Assembly (NCBI RefSeq): GCF_000208745.1
Contig: NC_030854.1
Location: 6,924,703 to 6,988,702, forward strand
Length of the DNA: 64,000 nucleotides
Origin: Theobroma cacao
Lineage: Eukaryota > Streptophyta > Magnoliopsida > Malvales > Malvaceae
Direction of reading: 5' to 3'
Below, one piece after another: positions 47,835-59,825 of this stretch (position 1 is its first letter; each line of letters starts with the position of its first letter). The notes below the pieces were generated by a model. It had not been told where the DNA came from. It worked only from the letters and a program-made list of their open reading frames with translations, and searched no databases. A program made the position numbers and the translations under genes.

Positions 47835-49365
47835 TGATAACTCTATAATATAGATTTTTTTTACTTAATTTTGATAATAATTTAGCTTAGTTCTTGTAAT
47901 AATGTATAGAATAAGTAGGTTTTATTTAATTATTTTTAATTAGTTAATTTAGGGGAGTCAATCTAATCTTAATTAATTGTAAGCTTAATTTGGTGTTAAT
48001 GTGGTTAAAGATAGGTTGTTATTGATTTATTTGTGTTTTTGTAGGTGTTTTATGAAAGAAGAATTTTAGTGGAAAAAAAAGAGCAATTTCAAGATGCAGA
48101 CTTCCACTGCACATATTTCAGTATTTCGGCTATAACTCTCTCTACAAAGCTCCAAATGAATGGATTCTTAGACTATTGGAAATATAAGAGAAAAAGATAC
48201 AACTTTCATGTTTACTTCTTCACCCAATTCGGCCTGAAAGGTGGTCAAAACTCTTGTTGAAGTTAACACACTGTAGCAGTCCTAGAGCAATTATAATTTC
48301 TATTAATTAATTGGACAAGTCTATAGCCCACATAGTCTGATGAGGAAATCCTAGCTGAAATTGACTTCTTTCTTCATCCAACTTGGCCTAACTTCAAAGC
48401 TCCATAAAAATAACCTTTCAATGGACTTTGAGGAAATAACAAAACACCGGATTGAAAGCTAAGATTCATGCCGCAAAATCATTAAAGTTAAGAAGAATTT
48501 AAAGGATTCAAGGAGATTTGGAGATCAAAAATACAATTCTTGAGTTTTTATATCTTTTTTATTCTCTTATTCTCTTGGTTTTATTTTCAATGTTTAAATT
48601 TTATTTGATGATGATGTGTGACTTGATGGGGAACTAAATATTTCATCTAAGATTATGATTGCACTCAATATGTAGTCTGATTTATTTATCTCTCTTTTAT
48701 TTATGTTTGATGAATTTAAGTTGTTTATTTTATTTTGTTACTAATACTTCTAATTTCATGATCACCAATTAGATTGAATTGAAAATCTAGATTAAACCTT
48801 GACGAAGAAGATTTAGGTAGACCTTGAATAGAATAGCGTATGATTGGATGCACTTAGTTGATTAGGTGGTTTGATTTGCATATAGGGTAGACATATACTT
48901 ATAAGTCATACGTAGCCAAAATTAGAGTACGAACTTAATAAATCTTTTTTTAATTTAATTTGCATAGACATATAATAAATTAATTGAGAGATGTAATTTT
49001 TTGAGAAAGTCGACAAAAGGCTTGTAAATAATTTAGGACCCTAGGCTAGCAACTTAATCCATTAAACTAAGTTAAGAGAGAGAAAGATAATAATCAGATG
49101 AAGTATTAAGAGACATCATAATCTTAGGTCAGGTAGTTGAGTGAGTTTTATAAAACGAATTTACTATTTAATTTAGTTTCAGTTTAGTATTTTTAATTTT
49201 TCTTTTTAATAATTTTAAATTTAATTGTTTGGATAAGATGAAGGTGTTACAATTTTAGTAGTTAAAAATTAAAATTAATTCAATTCTCTATGGGATCGAC
49301 ATTCTAGTCATCAATTTAGTATCTTTACGATATGCATATTTGCATGGATAGAAAATTGAACAACA
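47835..49365 (+). mobile_element. LTR family C, copy C3, probably solo, in the D 3' LTR
   Basis: Starts TGATAACTC; the other end resembles the reverse complement of 39937-40020 ('tgggatcgac', 'tacgatatgcatatttgca'). With a CA end at 49365 the flanks are GCTCG (47830-47834) and ACTCG (49366-49370), one mismatch. The alternative end 49344 gives no duplication. The 71-residue frame at 48045-48260 is not gene-like. Confidence 0.65.
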
Positions 49366-49725
49366 ACTCGAAACTTCGTGAAGTTGGGAAATAAGCTAAG
49401 TTAGGTTTTGGAAAATTGTTGAAAGTTGAGAAATAACCATTTATGTTTTGTGTATATGTGTACAAGGGGAAGAACTTGAATTTATAGAGCATTGCTGAGC
49501 TGGGTACCATTATTTGGTTGGTTAAACTGTTGGTGAGTAGAAAATATCGAGTTTAGTCGCTAAAGGAATTCCCATCTATCACTGTGACTAGGGTTTATTG
49601 TTTGAATGTTGGGATTGATGCATGTAATGCATAACGCATGTAAATGCATTGCCATAGAACATGATTGGGTGAATTAATGCTTAGACAGATTATGCCTAGA
49701 TCAATGAATTATTGATTTATGCACT

Positions 49726-49950
49726 GTGCGTGATTTGACTTTTCGTCTGTTGCTTCGACAGTAATCGTGATTTGATTCTCCGCCCGTTGCTTCAACACTG
49801 ACCATGATTTGATTCTCCATTGGTTGCTTGGGCATTGTGCATGATTTGACTCTCCGTCAATTGCTTCGACACTGAGCATGATCCATTGATTGCTTCGGTA
49901 CCATACGTGATTTGATTCTCCATCGATTACTTTGGTACCGTGCGTGATTT
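49726..49950 (+). repeat. five to six degenerate ~43-bp tandem units in the D LTR
   Basis: Unit core is 'cgtgatttgattctcc(g/a)', then 'ttgcttcg(a/g)(c/t)ac'. It lies in the part of the LTR comparable to the arrays of families A and B. Confidence 0.8.
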
Positions 49951-50827
49951 GTTGTCAGTAAACTAGCCACCGTATGTTGACTTTGATTATGTCCAGGGAG
50001 GACCACTCATTGACTATGCTTTGAATATGACAATACTTTTTGAAAATGGCATGCTATTTATCTTGAGTATGTGATTATTGATGTGTATATGAAGTGCGAC
50101 AGAGCATTTGTTTGGAAGCTTGAGGAAAGTTTAAAACAGATAGATATTAAGTTTGATTATGTAATGAACTGGTTAAGGTTGGCAAAAATGCCGTTTGGAA
50201 TGGACAGTACGACAAGTCTTGGTACATACCCTACTAGGATGATTTCTGCATATCTCAATTGTTAGAGATGCTTGGTAAATGACTTTGTTTGCATTATGAA
50301 TGCATTTTAATACATGTCTTCGCACAATCTACATTTGATTCCTCTTGGCTCTGACACACTGAGTATTAGATGACTCACCCCAATCAATTGTTGCCCTGTG
50401 CGAATAAACAAACTACGAGATCTCAAGTGGTTAGCATTATCTTCTAGATAGACATTTTGGCACCTAGTAGGCATTCCCCATTTGATGAGTCCATTCCCCT
50501 GAGTCTGAGTTTGTGGCGTATTCTACTTCTGTTTATGGTTTTCAAACTATATTATATTTTGGAATGTGTAAGTACTATGTTGCCGTTATTATGTTGCCGT
50601 TATTTTGTTTAAGGATTGTATGGGATGAACCCACTATCCTAGCTAGTGTATGGTTCTACGTACATTGTGAAATACTATAGTATCAACTATGCCAAAGGGC
50701 AATGTTTATAAACTTCAAAGTTATGTTGCGAAATGAACATGTGATGGCTTGGTTTGTCAATTTTCGAGGCTTACTCGGGTCTTGCAACTCATACGTCAAT
50801 CACGGTCCCTTGGTTTGGATTGTGACA

Positions 50828-51519
50828 ATCACTTCTCGATTTCAACATAAAAATTAGGTGACGAGTCTAAATCTTGCCTTATGCGGCTTAAACTTCAAGT
50901 TTGGATATAGCATGGACTCGAAGGAGCTATGGGTGATAGTTGTAATTCGACTTGAAATTTGACTTCTAAAAACCTTGATTAGGATAATAAATTTTAAATC
51001 ACATCTTTTCATGTATCATAGGAACCTTTTAACAGGAGAGTAGGGCTTTCGAGGCACTAAGGGCCAAACTTGGCCATCTTGTCTCACTAGGATTTCTCTT
51101 GTCAACCGTGACAACATATTTGGGACCTATAATGGGTAGAATATGATTGATATATTAAATATTAATTTTCAATGTAGTTTATTAGAATATGAATAATTGG
51201 ATTTTAATTAGGTTAAGTTTTGGGTAGCTTGACTCCCAAAAAAAAGAAAAAAAAGTTTTGGGTACCCAAAATTATCTTCGTACCTTGGCGCTGCCATTCT
51301 TGGCCATCCATGTAAGCTATTCGCATCACAAAACCGAGCTGCGAAACCGCGACAAACAGAACCCACATAAATACCTAAAAGGAAAAAAGAAAATAAATCA
51401 AAACCCCCAGTAGTGGCGCCCACTTAGCTGTCGATTCTCTTTAGTTTTTGGACAGTGAAAGAATAAAGATGGGTTATTCATTTGCTTAATCAAGTTGGGT
51501 CTCTCTTATAACAGCAAAA
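50828..51519. other. junction from transposon block to gene space; upstream region of the next gene
   Basis: No transposon landmark after 50827. It contains 'gactcccaaaaaaaagaaaaaaaagttttggg' type A-runs near 51230 and no clear TATA box. The minus-strand 71-residue frame at 51208-51423 shows no domain. The promoter and 5' leader of the 51520 gene should be here. Confidence 0.5.
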
Positions 51520-54279
51520 ATGAAGGTGAAAGTAGTGTGTGGGAAAGTCTACGAATACATCAGATACGATCTGAAGGAAATAGCTTTCCCTTCTTCATTG
51601 CCTGATCCTCCCCACATCAAAAAGCGCCGCAAATTGACTTGGCACGAGCGTTTTTTAGTAAGCTTTTCCATTTCTCTTCCTCATTTTTCTTCCGTTCCTG
51701 GTGTTTAGATTTGTGATTGGTTTCTGGGTTATAATGATAAATGCTTTTCGGTTATGGGTTCGTCCCTCCCCCCCCCCCCCCCCTCCCCCCCTCTTTTCCC
51801 GTTTTCATATAATTGTAGACGGTTTATATAGTGGAGAAACTATTTTGCTATTGGATTTTGGTTTAGATATTAAACAGCATGGTTCTATCATTTCTCCATT
51901 ATAATAGTACAAATAGTGAATTTGGTTTGCCAGTTAGCCTCTTTTTCATTGTTGCTATTGCTTTTTGCTTTTTGTTTCTAACAGCCAAAAAAAACACAAA
52001 GGTAAAAAGGGTTTTCGGTTGTAGAAGTAAATACTAGTACAATATTGTTAAGTAATTAAACATTAAAGATTTATATTTATGAATAATAAAATGCATGATT
52101 TTTACTTTTGTTACCAGATGCATATGTTCCAAAGTGCACTAGATTTGAACTATTTGCTAATTTTTAATAGATAGGATGATTTTGCCTTTGTTTTTTTCTT
52201 TTTACTTTTTGCTTTTTCTTCCTTTCAACAAATTTTAAAGAAGCAAAAAGCACAAACTAAGAAGTAAAGAAACCTGATGATTGTATTAGTGGCCTCGATT
52301 TATTACAGGAAAGTGTTCAGGGTGGAAATTGGATCATGGAGAAATTGTGAATTGATTAAGTAACTTTTAAGTACCATTCTGTTTGCTTGATGTTGACTTT
52401 AATAACTTACTTAAATGTCAACTAATGCTCATGAACCTATTACTTGCACATGCTTTAGAGAATGATAGGCATTTTTTCGAGGAGATAAGTAATAAATATT
52501 TGTAGTTGTTCTTTAGGTCTTAAAGGAGGCATCTAGGCTTTATGCTGCAAGCTGGGTAAGGGATATTGGTCCTGATCTTAGACCAAATGATTATAAGAAG
52601 GATGAAGGGAATGAAGGTAAACCCAGTGGAGATAAGAGAAGGACTAAAGAGACAGAACCTTCAACATTGGAAGATATTGGTACGAAACTTTACTTTTGTG
52701 GTTTCATATCACTAAATGTATCTGATGTTTTAGTTGTCTGTAACAAATCAAGAAGTATTTTGTAATGAATTGTGGAATATGTGACATACCCATTATATGC
52801 ATTAAACCTTTCAGTACTCATTTAAATTTCTAGATGCAAGTTTTAGTTATGAATAGACCTCTGTCCTCTCTTCTAATGCATCTCTCACACTTGTGCTTAT
52901 GACATCTTATGGAGGTTGAGGAACATTGTGCCAAAATGCTTGAGCTCTGAAGAAATGTCTGATATTGAATTTGCAAGTCCTTTTTTTTAATGATTGGTGC
53001 TACTGAGGGACAATAGTTAGAACAAGTAGAAGAAGTACTAAAAGGTCGGTTTAAACCATAATTGTAATATTTAGTTGTTTTAAAAACTTCCCTATGGTTT
53101 TTTCTTTTTCCAAGTCAAGCTCTCTCTCTCTCTCTCTCTCTCTCTNTTGGTTTTTTCTTTTTCCTAAGTCAAGCTCTCTCTCTCTCTCTCTCTCTCTCTA
53201 GAGCCTGTATTCACCAAAATTTCATTGTCTTCCAGCTATCTTAGTCTTTATGCACATTCCCTTTCACTCCTAATGTAAGTAGATACTTGTTCTCCACAAA
53301 ATCTTGATCTGGAATTCTTGCTTGCCCTTAGTTGATTGCAGGCAACCAGACTAAGGTCCTTGTTTCAATTTCCCTATGTAGTAGAACTCATCTAGAGGTA
53401 GCATGAAATTGATTTATAATTTTTTCCTTAATGCTTTGCAAGCTATTCAGAGTGCCCGAGTCAATCTACCTTCTAAGGGGATCATTTCTTGACCACATTT
53501 TGTTTGATTATATTGTTGGCACTTGTGCTCAAGTCCTTCTATTTTATTGCTTTCATCATGTATTTTTTATAAATAAATCCCGCTTTCATTAACTGACAAA
53601 GACAAAGCAAGAGTAACAAAAATATTAAACAAATTTCCTTCACCAGGTCAAGCCTTAGTTGTTATAGAAGAAAGATATAATTAATATTTATCTCCTACAT
53701 GGTTTTAGCTATCTAGGTTTGATTGTCTAGAGCCATCACACAATCATACCCATTACGTCATGGAACCTAGATACTTATTTTTGTAAATAAAATTCTCATT
53801 GTGAAGAACGATAGCATGATGTAACAGCTGCCAAGATTTTCTTTCCTGAACATCTTAAAATATATTTCTTGTATTGATTATTTTGTGAAAAAAAAAAAAA
53901 ACTTTAACTGTTGATAATTTTCTACTTAATCTTTCATCATTGACATCGTGGGTACAGCTTCAACTAACATATTTTGAGGCCAACTTCTCTACTATATCCC
54001 TTACTTTTTTATTTTCCTGGTATTGTAGTTTATCATGTTAAATTTTTACGCTGTTTTGATGTTGTTTGTGGAAATGATTTAATAGCGGTTGCTGCAAGAG
54101 GAGGGATGGAGACTTTGAGGCCTGCTTTACAGAAGTTGTACATGACAAGGGCTTCTTCATATAGAGATGCTCTCAAGAGTTTTATAGATGGATATCAAGA
54201 AGGTATCCAGCAGGTCATGGCGAAAAAGGAAGTTTCTGAAGCCCAACAGGAAGGCAATACCCAGAAAACTTCAACTTAA
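51520..54279 (+). CDS. small basic conserved-looking plant protein, 164 residues, three exons
   Basis: I join exons 51520-51657, 52517-52679 and 54086-54279. Junctions follow GT-AG (ttta|gtaag, tttag|gtctt, attg|gtacg, aatag|cggtt) and phases 0 and 1 agree, giving one 495-base frame. ATG at 51520 is in good context (aaaaATGaag) and is the first in frame. The protein starts 'MKVKVVCGKVYEYIRYDLKE', has a basic run KKRRK (34-38), 'LYAASWVRDIGPDLRP' in exon 2, an acidic/basic linker, and a helical C-terminal part 'LRPALQKLYMTRASSYRDAL' with a Gln/Glu-rich tail. No signal peptide or membrane span. Composition unlike the flanking repeats and clean splicing argue for a real gene; I do not recognise the family and assign no function. 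Confidence 0.8.
51658..52516 (+). other. intron 1 of the 51520 gene
   Basis: GT at 51658, AG at 52515-52516, phase 0. Contains a C-rich run (about 51765-51791) and T-rich DNA. Confidence 0.75.
52680..54085 (+). other. intron 2 of the 51520 gene, with a CT-repeat duplication and one N
   Basis: GT at 52680, AG at 54084-54085, phase 1. A block 'ggttttttctttttcc..aagtcaagc' plus (CT)n occurs twice, at about 53096-53145 and 53149-53199, separated by an N at 53146. Confidence 0.75.
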
Positions 54280-57200
54280 CTACTGATGGTGCATAAAAGG
54301 CAATGCATAGGAGTACTTCTCCAGCACACCTATTGTTGATAAAATTTTAGAGCTTTGGTGGATCTGGGTTGGCATGAAATCACAAGTATGATCCATACCC
54401 TGGGGAATTTTGCTGTATTATGAAAGTAAATTAAAAAAACCATGACTATAATGGAAATGTTCTGTACATAACTATGCCTCATTACACTAGTTCTGCATTG
54501 CCGGTGCTGAAGCTTTTTCTTTCTTCCGAATGAGTCTAGCAAAGTGGAATGCAGGATTTTTTGATGTTTCATGCATGTCTGTTTTCGGTTTAGTTTAGCA
54601 TTTAACATTCTTGTGAGAAATGTAAAGGAACCATTATGCCTCATCTCTTTGTTAAGTGCAAATCAAAACCAGCTGCTTGAAGGAGAGTCACTTTGCATGC
54701 AATACTTGATTTAGGTTTTTGTATTCAAGAAGCAATTTTGAATGAGCTGCTTAAACACTGAAGGAACCAGATACATGTCTTGACTGTGAAACAAAAAGTG
54801 TTGATCTAGTCTTGTTACAAGTCATATTAACTAAGAAAATGCATCATGTAAGCATGTACGCTGAAAAAAAGCTTCAATTTTACTATTATGAACTACTTTG
54901 TCTGTTTGTTTTTGTTGGAATGAGAGTGGGACATTTTTTCTTCATATGGATTGATAGCAGGGGTGCTTTAGTTTTTGCTTCTCTGACGTGGGGATCTTTT
55001 CTGGCCTCTCCAAAGGATTCTTAGGAATCTACTGGGATGAAATGTTCAGTGTACAATCTGTTTAAGATTTAAGTAGATACTGCTGGACTCTGCTTTTAGC
55101 TTTTCTGGAAAGGCTTGTATGTGGAAAACAGTTTTTGTGTCAAATTTGCAATAGTAAATGTCTGAAGTACATTGCATAGAGTAGAGAGGGAAAGAGAGTT
55201 TTGAAAACGACTTGCACAATATAAATGGCTGAGTGGAAATGGTGGCTCCAGAATTAGAGGTTGATACAGAATTGAAATTCCAGTTAAGCTTGCACTAATA
55301 ATAAGATGGAACATTACTGTGAGATACCAGTTGTTCTGAATACTTTGTGCAAGAAATCTGTTACTCTGTAAAGTGATGCCGATGGTGGGGCTATTGCACA
55401 CCGGTCATTGCCTGGTGAATTGTTTTGCCTTGAAACCTTCCAATTTGCTTTTAAGTCTTCAGGGAAAGCTTTTATGAGATTCATCTAGAAAGTATCTATT
55501 TCCTCAGCAATTTGGGGATGGCGCTTTATTTGGCTTCAAGATTTATTTTACTTGCAGATTGTGGATGTTCTGATGCTAGACAAATCTATTTTAAAGGTAT
55601 GGGTTTTGATGGTTCTAATTTTTTTAAGATATGTAATTTCCAACGTACTTTTGTTTTTTCTTCTAAATTCTTAAAATTTCAAGCATACAATCATCACAAA
55701 ATCTAGTGACCTCTTGATATCTTGAGGTTGTCAGTGTTGCTTTCAACACTATTGATTTGGTTTTATTCCTCAGGGGATTTAAGTAAGGGAAAATTAGCTC
55801 TTTTTTCTGTGGCAGATGTTTAGAGAATTGAAGATGAGGTTGACCTAGCTCCAAAAGCAAAAGGTCTGATAAGAGGAAAAGCTAAGTGGGACAAAGAAAT
55901 ATTCTCATGTTCTTACTATATTTGTACTGTACTTAGTCATGCATGATTGAATTATTCTTGCAGGACAAACCCATTATACAGGAGGAGTCCCTTCAATCCC
56001 TTGATTGGCCACCACCCTGAGGCCAATGATAACAATATCTGGTGATCCTCCCACTTGCAGAGCCACTAAAACTTTGGAGGCCATTTCCAGTGGAGGTCAA
56101 TGGGTAACTCTCTTGTCTGAATCCTTATGGGCCCTAATGATCAATTGACACTTTATCTGATTAGTCACATAAGCAATGTAAAGATATCTGTGTATCTTGT
56201 CACCAAATCCATTTGCCTGCGTTAGTATCTCTTAGTTAACCTGGAAGGTCTTTCAAGCATGTGCGTGCAAGCTAGAATCCTGTAGCCATTATTCCATACT
56301 GAGTGATGTGTGGTCCAAGCTTCATTTAAGTACTTAGGTTGAAAAGCTTTGTCTAATTACTGCACTGCATGCCTAATCAAAAGCATTCATTCAAGGGTCA
56401 CACTATCGATTTTTGTCAATGGAATGCCCCATTTCAAACTCAGTTGACAATTAGTGAGTTTACTAACACTGTTGGGCTTAATGGTTTTAATCATATCTTA
56501 AAACTATACTAATCCATCAGCATGCTTTGAGCTGTTTGCATGATTGAATTATTAAAAACATTCATTAAATGTTTCTGATTCAATGGTTAAGTATGAGTGG
56601 CCTAAAGCTTAGGTTGTAGGCCTTACAAGGTTACTGATTAGCTAAGATACCATAGGTAAGAACCTTATCTCTTATCCAGCTGGCGGATTCAGCCAAAACA
56701 CAGGTGGCATCTTAATCTTAAAATGACAAGTGACTATAAATTGCGGTGTTGCCAATTTGAGGCTCTGTTGCAGTTTATGGTGGCACAAGGTGTTGTTTTA
56801 GAAAACTGGTAAGATATCGGAAGATGAATATATTTGATGAATTCACAAAATGTATAAATCAATTGTAGACCAGGACTTCTTAATCTGAAACTATGGAGGT
56901 CAAAGCCAATAAAGTGTGATACAGATGTCTGACATGGTTTTTGATTGCATGTTACTTGCTACAGTTATGAGACTCTAGCTAATTGTGGTTTTGTTTTCTC
57001 TTGAGAAATCGCGCCCCAACTGGCATTTAATAAATATTTCCTTTATTTTAATTATTATCTATGGTAGGTGAAAGATTGCTTAGTTTTAGCAGAAATAATT
57101 TGCCATAATAGGCATGCTGAGACTGTTAATTCCATAGTTTTTTCTTTTTAGAAAGCTTATTGCTTACGGCCAGATCATTTATAACTCATTTATTATGCAT

Positions 57201-59825
57201 TGCTTAGGTGTTCTTTTTCATAAAAATTTTATGTTTTTCTTTAGAAGTTGAGCTTGGAAGGATGGCAAGGTTGTTCCTTGACCTGGGAGATAACATTCAG
57301 ATACTCATGTGTTTCTCATTTCTATCTAACCTTTCCATTTATTATATGTTCCCTATTGCTGGCCATGCTTCCCATTTCTGTTTGTCAGCTTGGTTCCTTC
57401 TGGCATCAGACACCTGAGTGATTAAAACATATCAGAGGGATGTTTGTGCAAGTTAAGATATTCAGCTCTATTTTGGAGCTAGGCTTAACCCTTAAAGGTT
57501 CTTAATCTTTAAGATGCTGATGCTGAGCTGAGCTTGATTCTGAGCAATCTCTATGCTCAAATAGAACAACACAGTTTTATCCTTTTGATTTTTAACAAGA
57601 ATGATCAAGTGAAAGGGTGGAGGCAAAGGTAGAAAGCTGATGGTAATAGGAAAAAAGATAGGATAAGTACTATCTTGCTATAGATCCTATAAAATATATT
57701 CTGGTAGTTGTAATGCCATTATGTATATAATCAAATAACTTCTTTGTGAGAAAGCCACTCGAAGTAATAACACTGGATTGCTTTGCCGAGTTAACATTGG
57801 ACCAGATCATTACTCCTCAGGGCTATATGGCTTAATACCAATTGAAGCAACGTTTTGAGTCATTTTACCCATCATCCATTCAGATGTGAAACTCAAACTA
57901 GGGGAAGAAAAGAAGGGGTCAAACTAGGGGAAGAAAAGAAGGGGTCTGATCAGAATGGAACCCTATGCTTACAATAGCTATTTTACTACTTTGATTATTC
58001 TTTATGACATATTCTCTCTAATTTCACTTCAACGTTTCCCGCAAGTTGCCATCCTTGCATTATCAATTCAAGGGACCATTATTTTTTCTTTTAGAATTAA
58101 TTTTTAGGTTTTCTTTGGACTTCATGATCTTCTCTGCCTTCTGGGATGCAAGAAAAATTACAGAGAATGGAGTCCTTGAGAAAAGAGAAAAAGAACACGA
58201 AAATGCTATCTAATTCTAAAGCTTCATATCTGCAACTTGCAGTAGTAGAGCATCAAAAAACAGCTTTGGCTTACATCTATATGGGACTTAGATACTAGGA
58301 GAGAGAGAGAGAGAGAGAGGAGTGGGCTTGCTGGTTCTACATGGCTGTCATCCATCAATCCAAGAACCCCCACCCACCACCACCACCACCACACCCTTCC
58401 ATTATTATGATTATTAGTCTATGAAAAATCTTCAGACAGAATCTCAACAGTCCCGCAAGTAGATTCCAAAACGACCCAGTTTTCCCCATTTGGCATTTGC
58501 TTACATCACCACCCTAGCCCCACTCCTCTTTGCCTGGGCCCCCAATCCCTCCCCATCCCTCCTGTCCAATTTGCTGCCCCTCTCGCTTTCCCTGCCTTGA
58601 AAAGTTGCCTAATTCCAGGGGAATTTTTTTTTTTTAACTTCTTCGTCTTCCAAGAAAAATAAAAGTAAAAAGAAAAGAAAATACTGTTACTCTTCTTTCT
58701 AATACTAAAACTTTCTTTTGACCTTCCAAGTGGGGTTCAGTTAAGTCAAATCCTGGATGTCACATCTTCAGATCTTATCCTCGATGATTTCTCATATGGT
58801 TGATATCTCGGGAGAAAGTGATGTCCTGTTACGACCACAAACCAAATTAAAAATATATATATATATATATCATACTAGCAAAAATATATACATTGTAATC
58901 ACCTATGCTTTAATGGACCAGCTTTTTTGCAGCGAAGATGTGTAGAATTAGAATATGTGCCTAACTATTATGACCACAACCCACCCTGTTGACCATCAAT
59001 TATTTGGAAGGTATCTTAATAATTACGATCTAAAGAAATTTGTATTGGCTTCCCTTAGCCAGCAAGTAGATGAGCTTGACTTGGAATTTAACGAACACCT
59101 GCCTTATGTGGACTCTGTTCACTTCCCAATTCCATCATTGCTTCTTGGAATTCTAAATTTTTCAAAGTTTCTATATTAGACGAATCTATGGGTGATCAAA
59201 AAGCAAATAGCAGTGTCATACAATTTCTTGCTTTCCATACTAAACCATTTCAAACCATACCGACCACTATTGGCCTAGCTAGGTCGGTTTGGCCCTTGGA
59301 TTTATCCTAGCTACCAATCAATAGTTTATCATGATATTTCCACTAATAATAATAATAATAATAATAAACACGACTAATAACCAGTTTGGAAAAGAAAAAA
59401 AGGTCAAGGAGGATTGTGGTTCTAACTAGACTTGAAGTCATGAACTACCTACTCAGGGCCCATGTCGTTCTCTTGTTTAAAGATAATCCTGAAATCCCAC
59501 TGTATTCGACAGCTTGGATGGGGTACGTTTCGTCAATTAATTAATGCCCTGTTTTAAAAAATTGTTTTAAGAATAAATGGTTGGGACTCAAGGAAACCAC
59601 GTCGCAGCTTAATCATACTCTAGGAACCAGACTACGGCAATTAGGCCACGTGCCAGGTGGTCAATCTCCCTGCACTTGCTAATTATCAATCGTTTGTTAA
59701 TCTGTCTCATTAGAAGCAGCAGCAAAATCAAGTAGAAAGCAAACAGGCACAACCTCAATATTTTAATACTTCATCGTAAATAATTAATTAAGATTACGGT
59801 GACGATGACGATGATGATGAAAATT
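54280..59825. other. intergenic region, no gene I can support
   Basis: The 3' untranslated part of the 51520 gene should occupy the first few hundred bases. Further on I see only short open frames (60-105 residues) with no domain or consistent splice pattern; the stretch 55500-56130 has a few gene-like fragments ('gaagatgaggttgacctagc') that do not join. Local features are a 26-bp tandem duplication (57893-57944), (GA)n at 58302-58319, (CCA)n at about 58372-58392, (AT)n at 58852-58870 and (ATA)n at about 59345-59367. Confidence 0.55.
57893..57944 (+). repeat. 26-bp perfect tandem duplication
   Basis: The unit from 57893 (tcaaactagg...aagaagggg) is repeated exactly at 57919-57944. Confidence 0.9.

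Larger units (their letters stand above)
37310..50827 (+). mobile_element. chromovirus-like Ty3/gypsy element D, decayed, with nested LTRs C and A
   Basis: Internal region 37310-46740 (gag, protease, RT, RNase H, integrase) is followed by a polypurine tract and a 3' LTR at 46754. No 5' LTR is present; C1 lies upstream instead. The pol reading is interrupted at about 39936 inside RT and resumes at about 44573, with a C-family element in the gap that itself contains solo LTR A3. A further C LTR (C3) lies inside the 3' LTR. Many stops and frameshifts show that it is dead. Confidence 0.85.
46754..50827 (+). mobile_element. 3' LTR of element D, containing solo LTR C3
   Basis: Starts TGTAACACTC after the polypurine tract and ends GGATTGTGACA. 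Without C3 it is about 2.5 kb. It contains an inverted-motif array (47155-47500), a 43-bp-type tandem array (49726-49950), and 'cactgagtattagatgactcac' (about 50357), similar to the 'cactgagtattgtactcac' of family A. There is no coding region: the 62-71 residue frames here are not gene-like. Confidence 0.8.

Noticed and set aside
53974..54279. 101-residue single-exon reading of the last exon
   Set aside because: Its first 37 codons are intronic; an AG acceptor at 54084-54085 restores the frame from exon 2.
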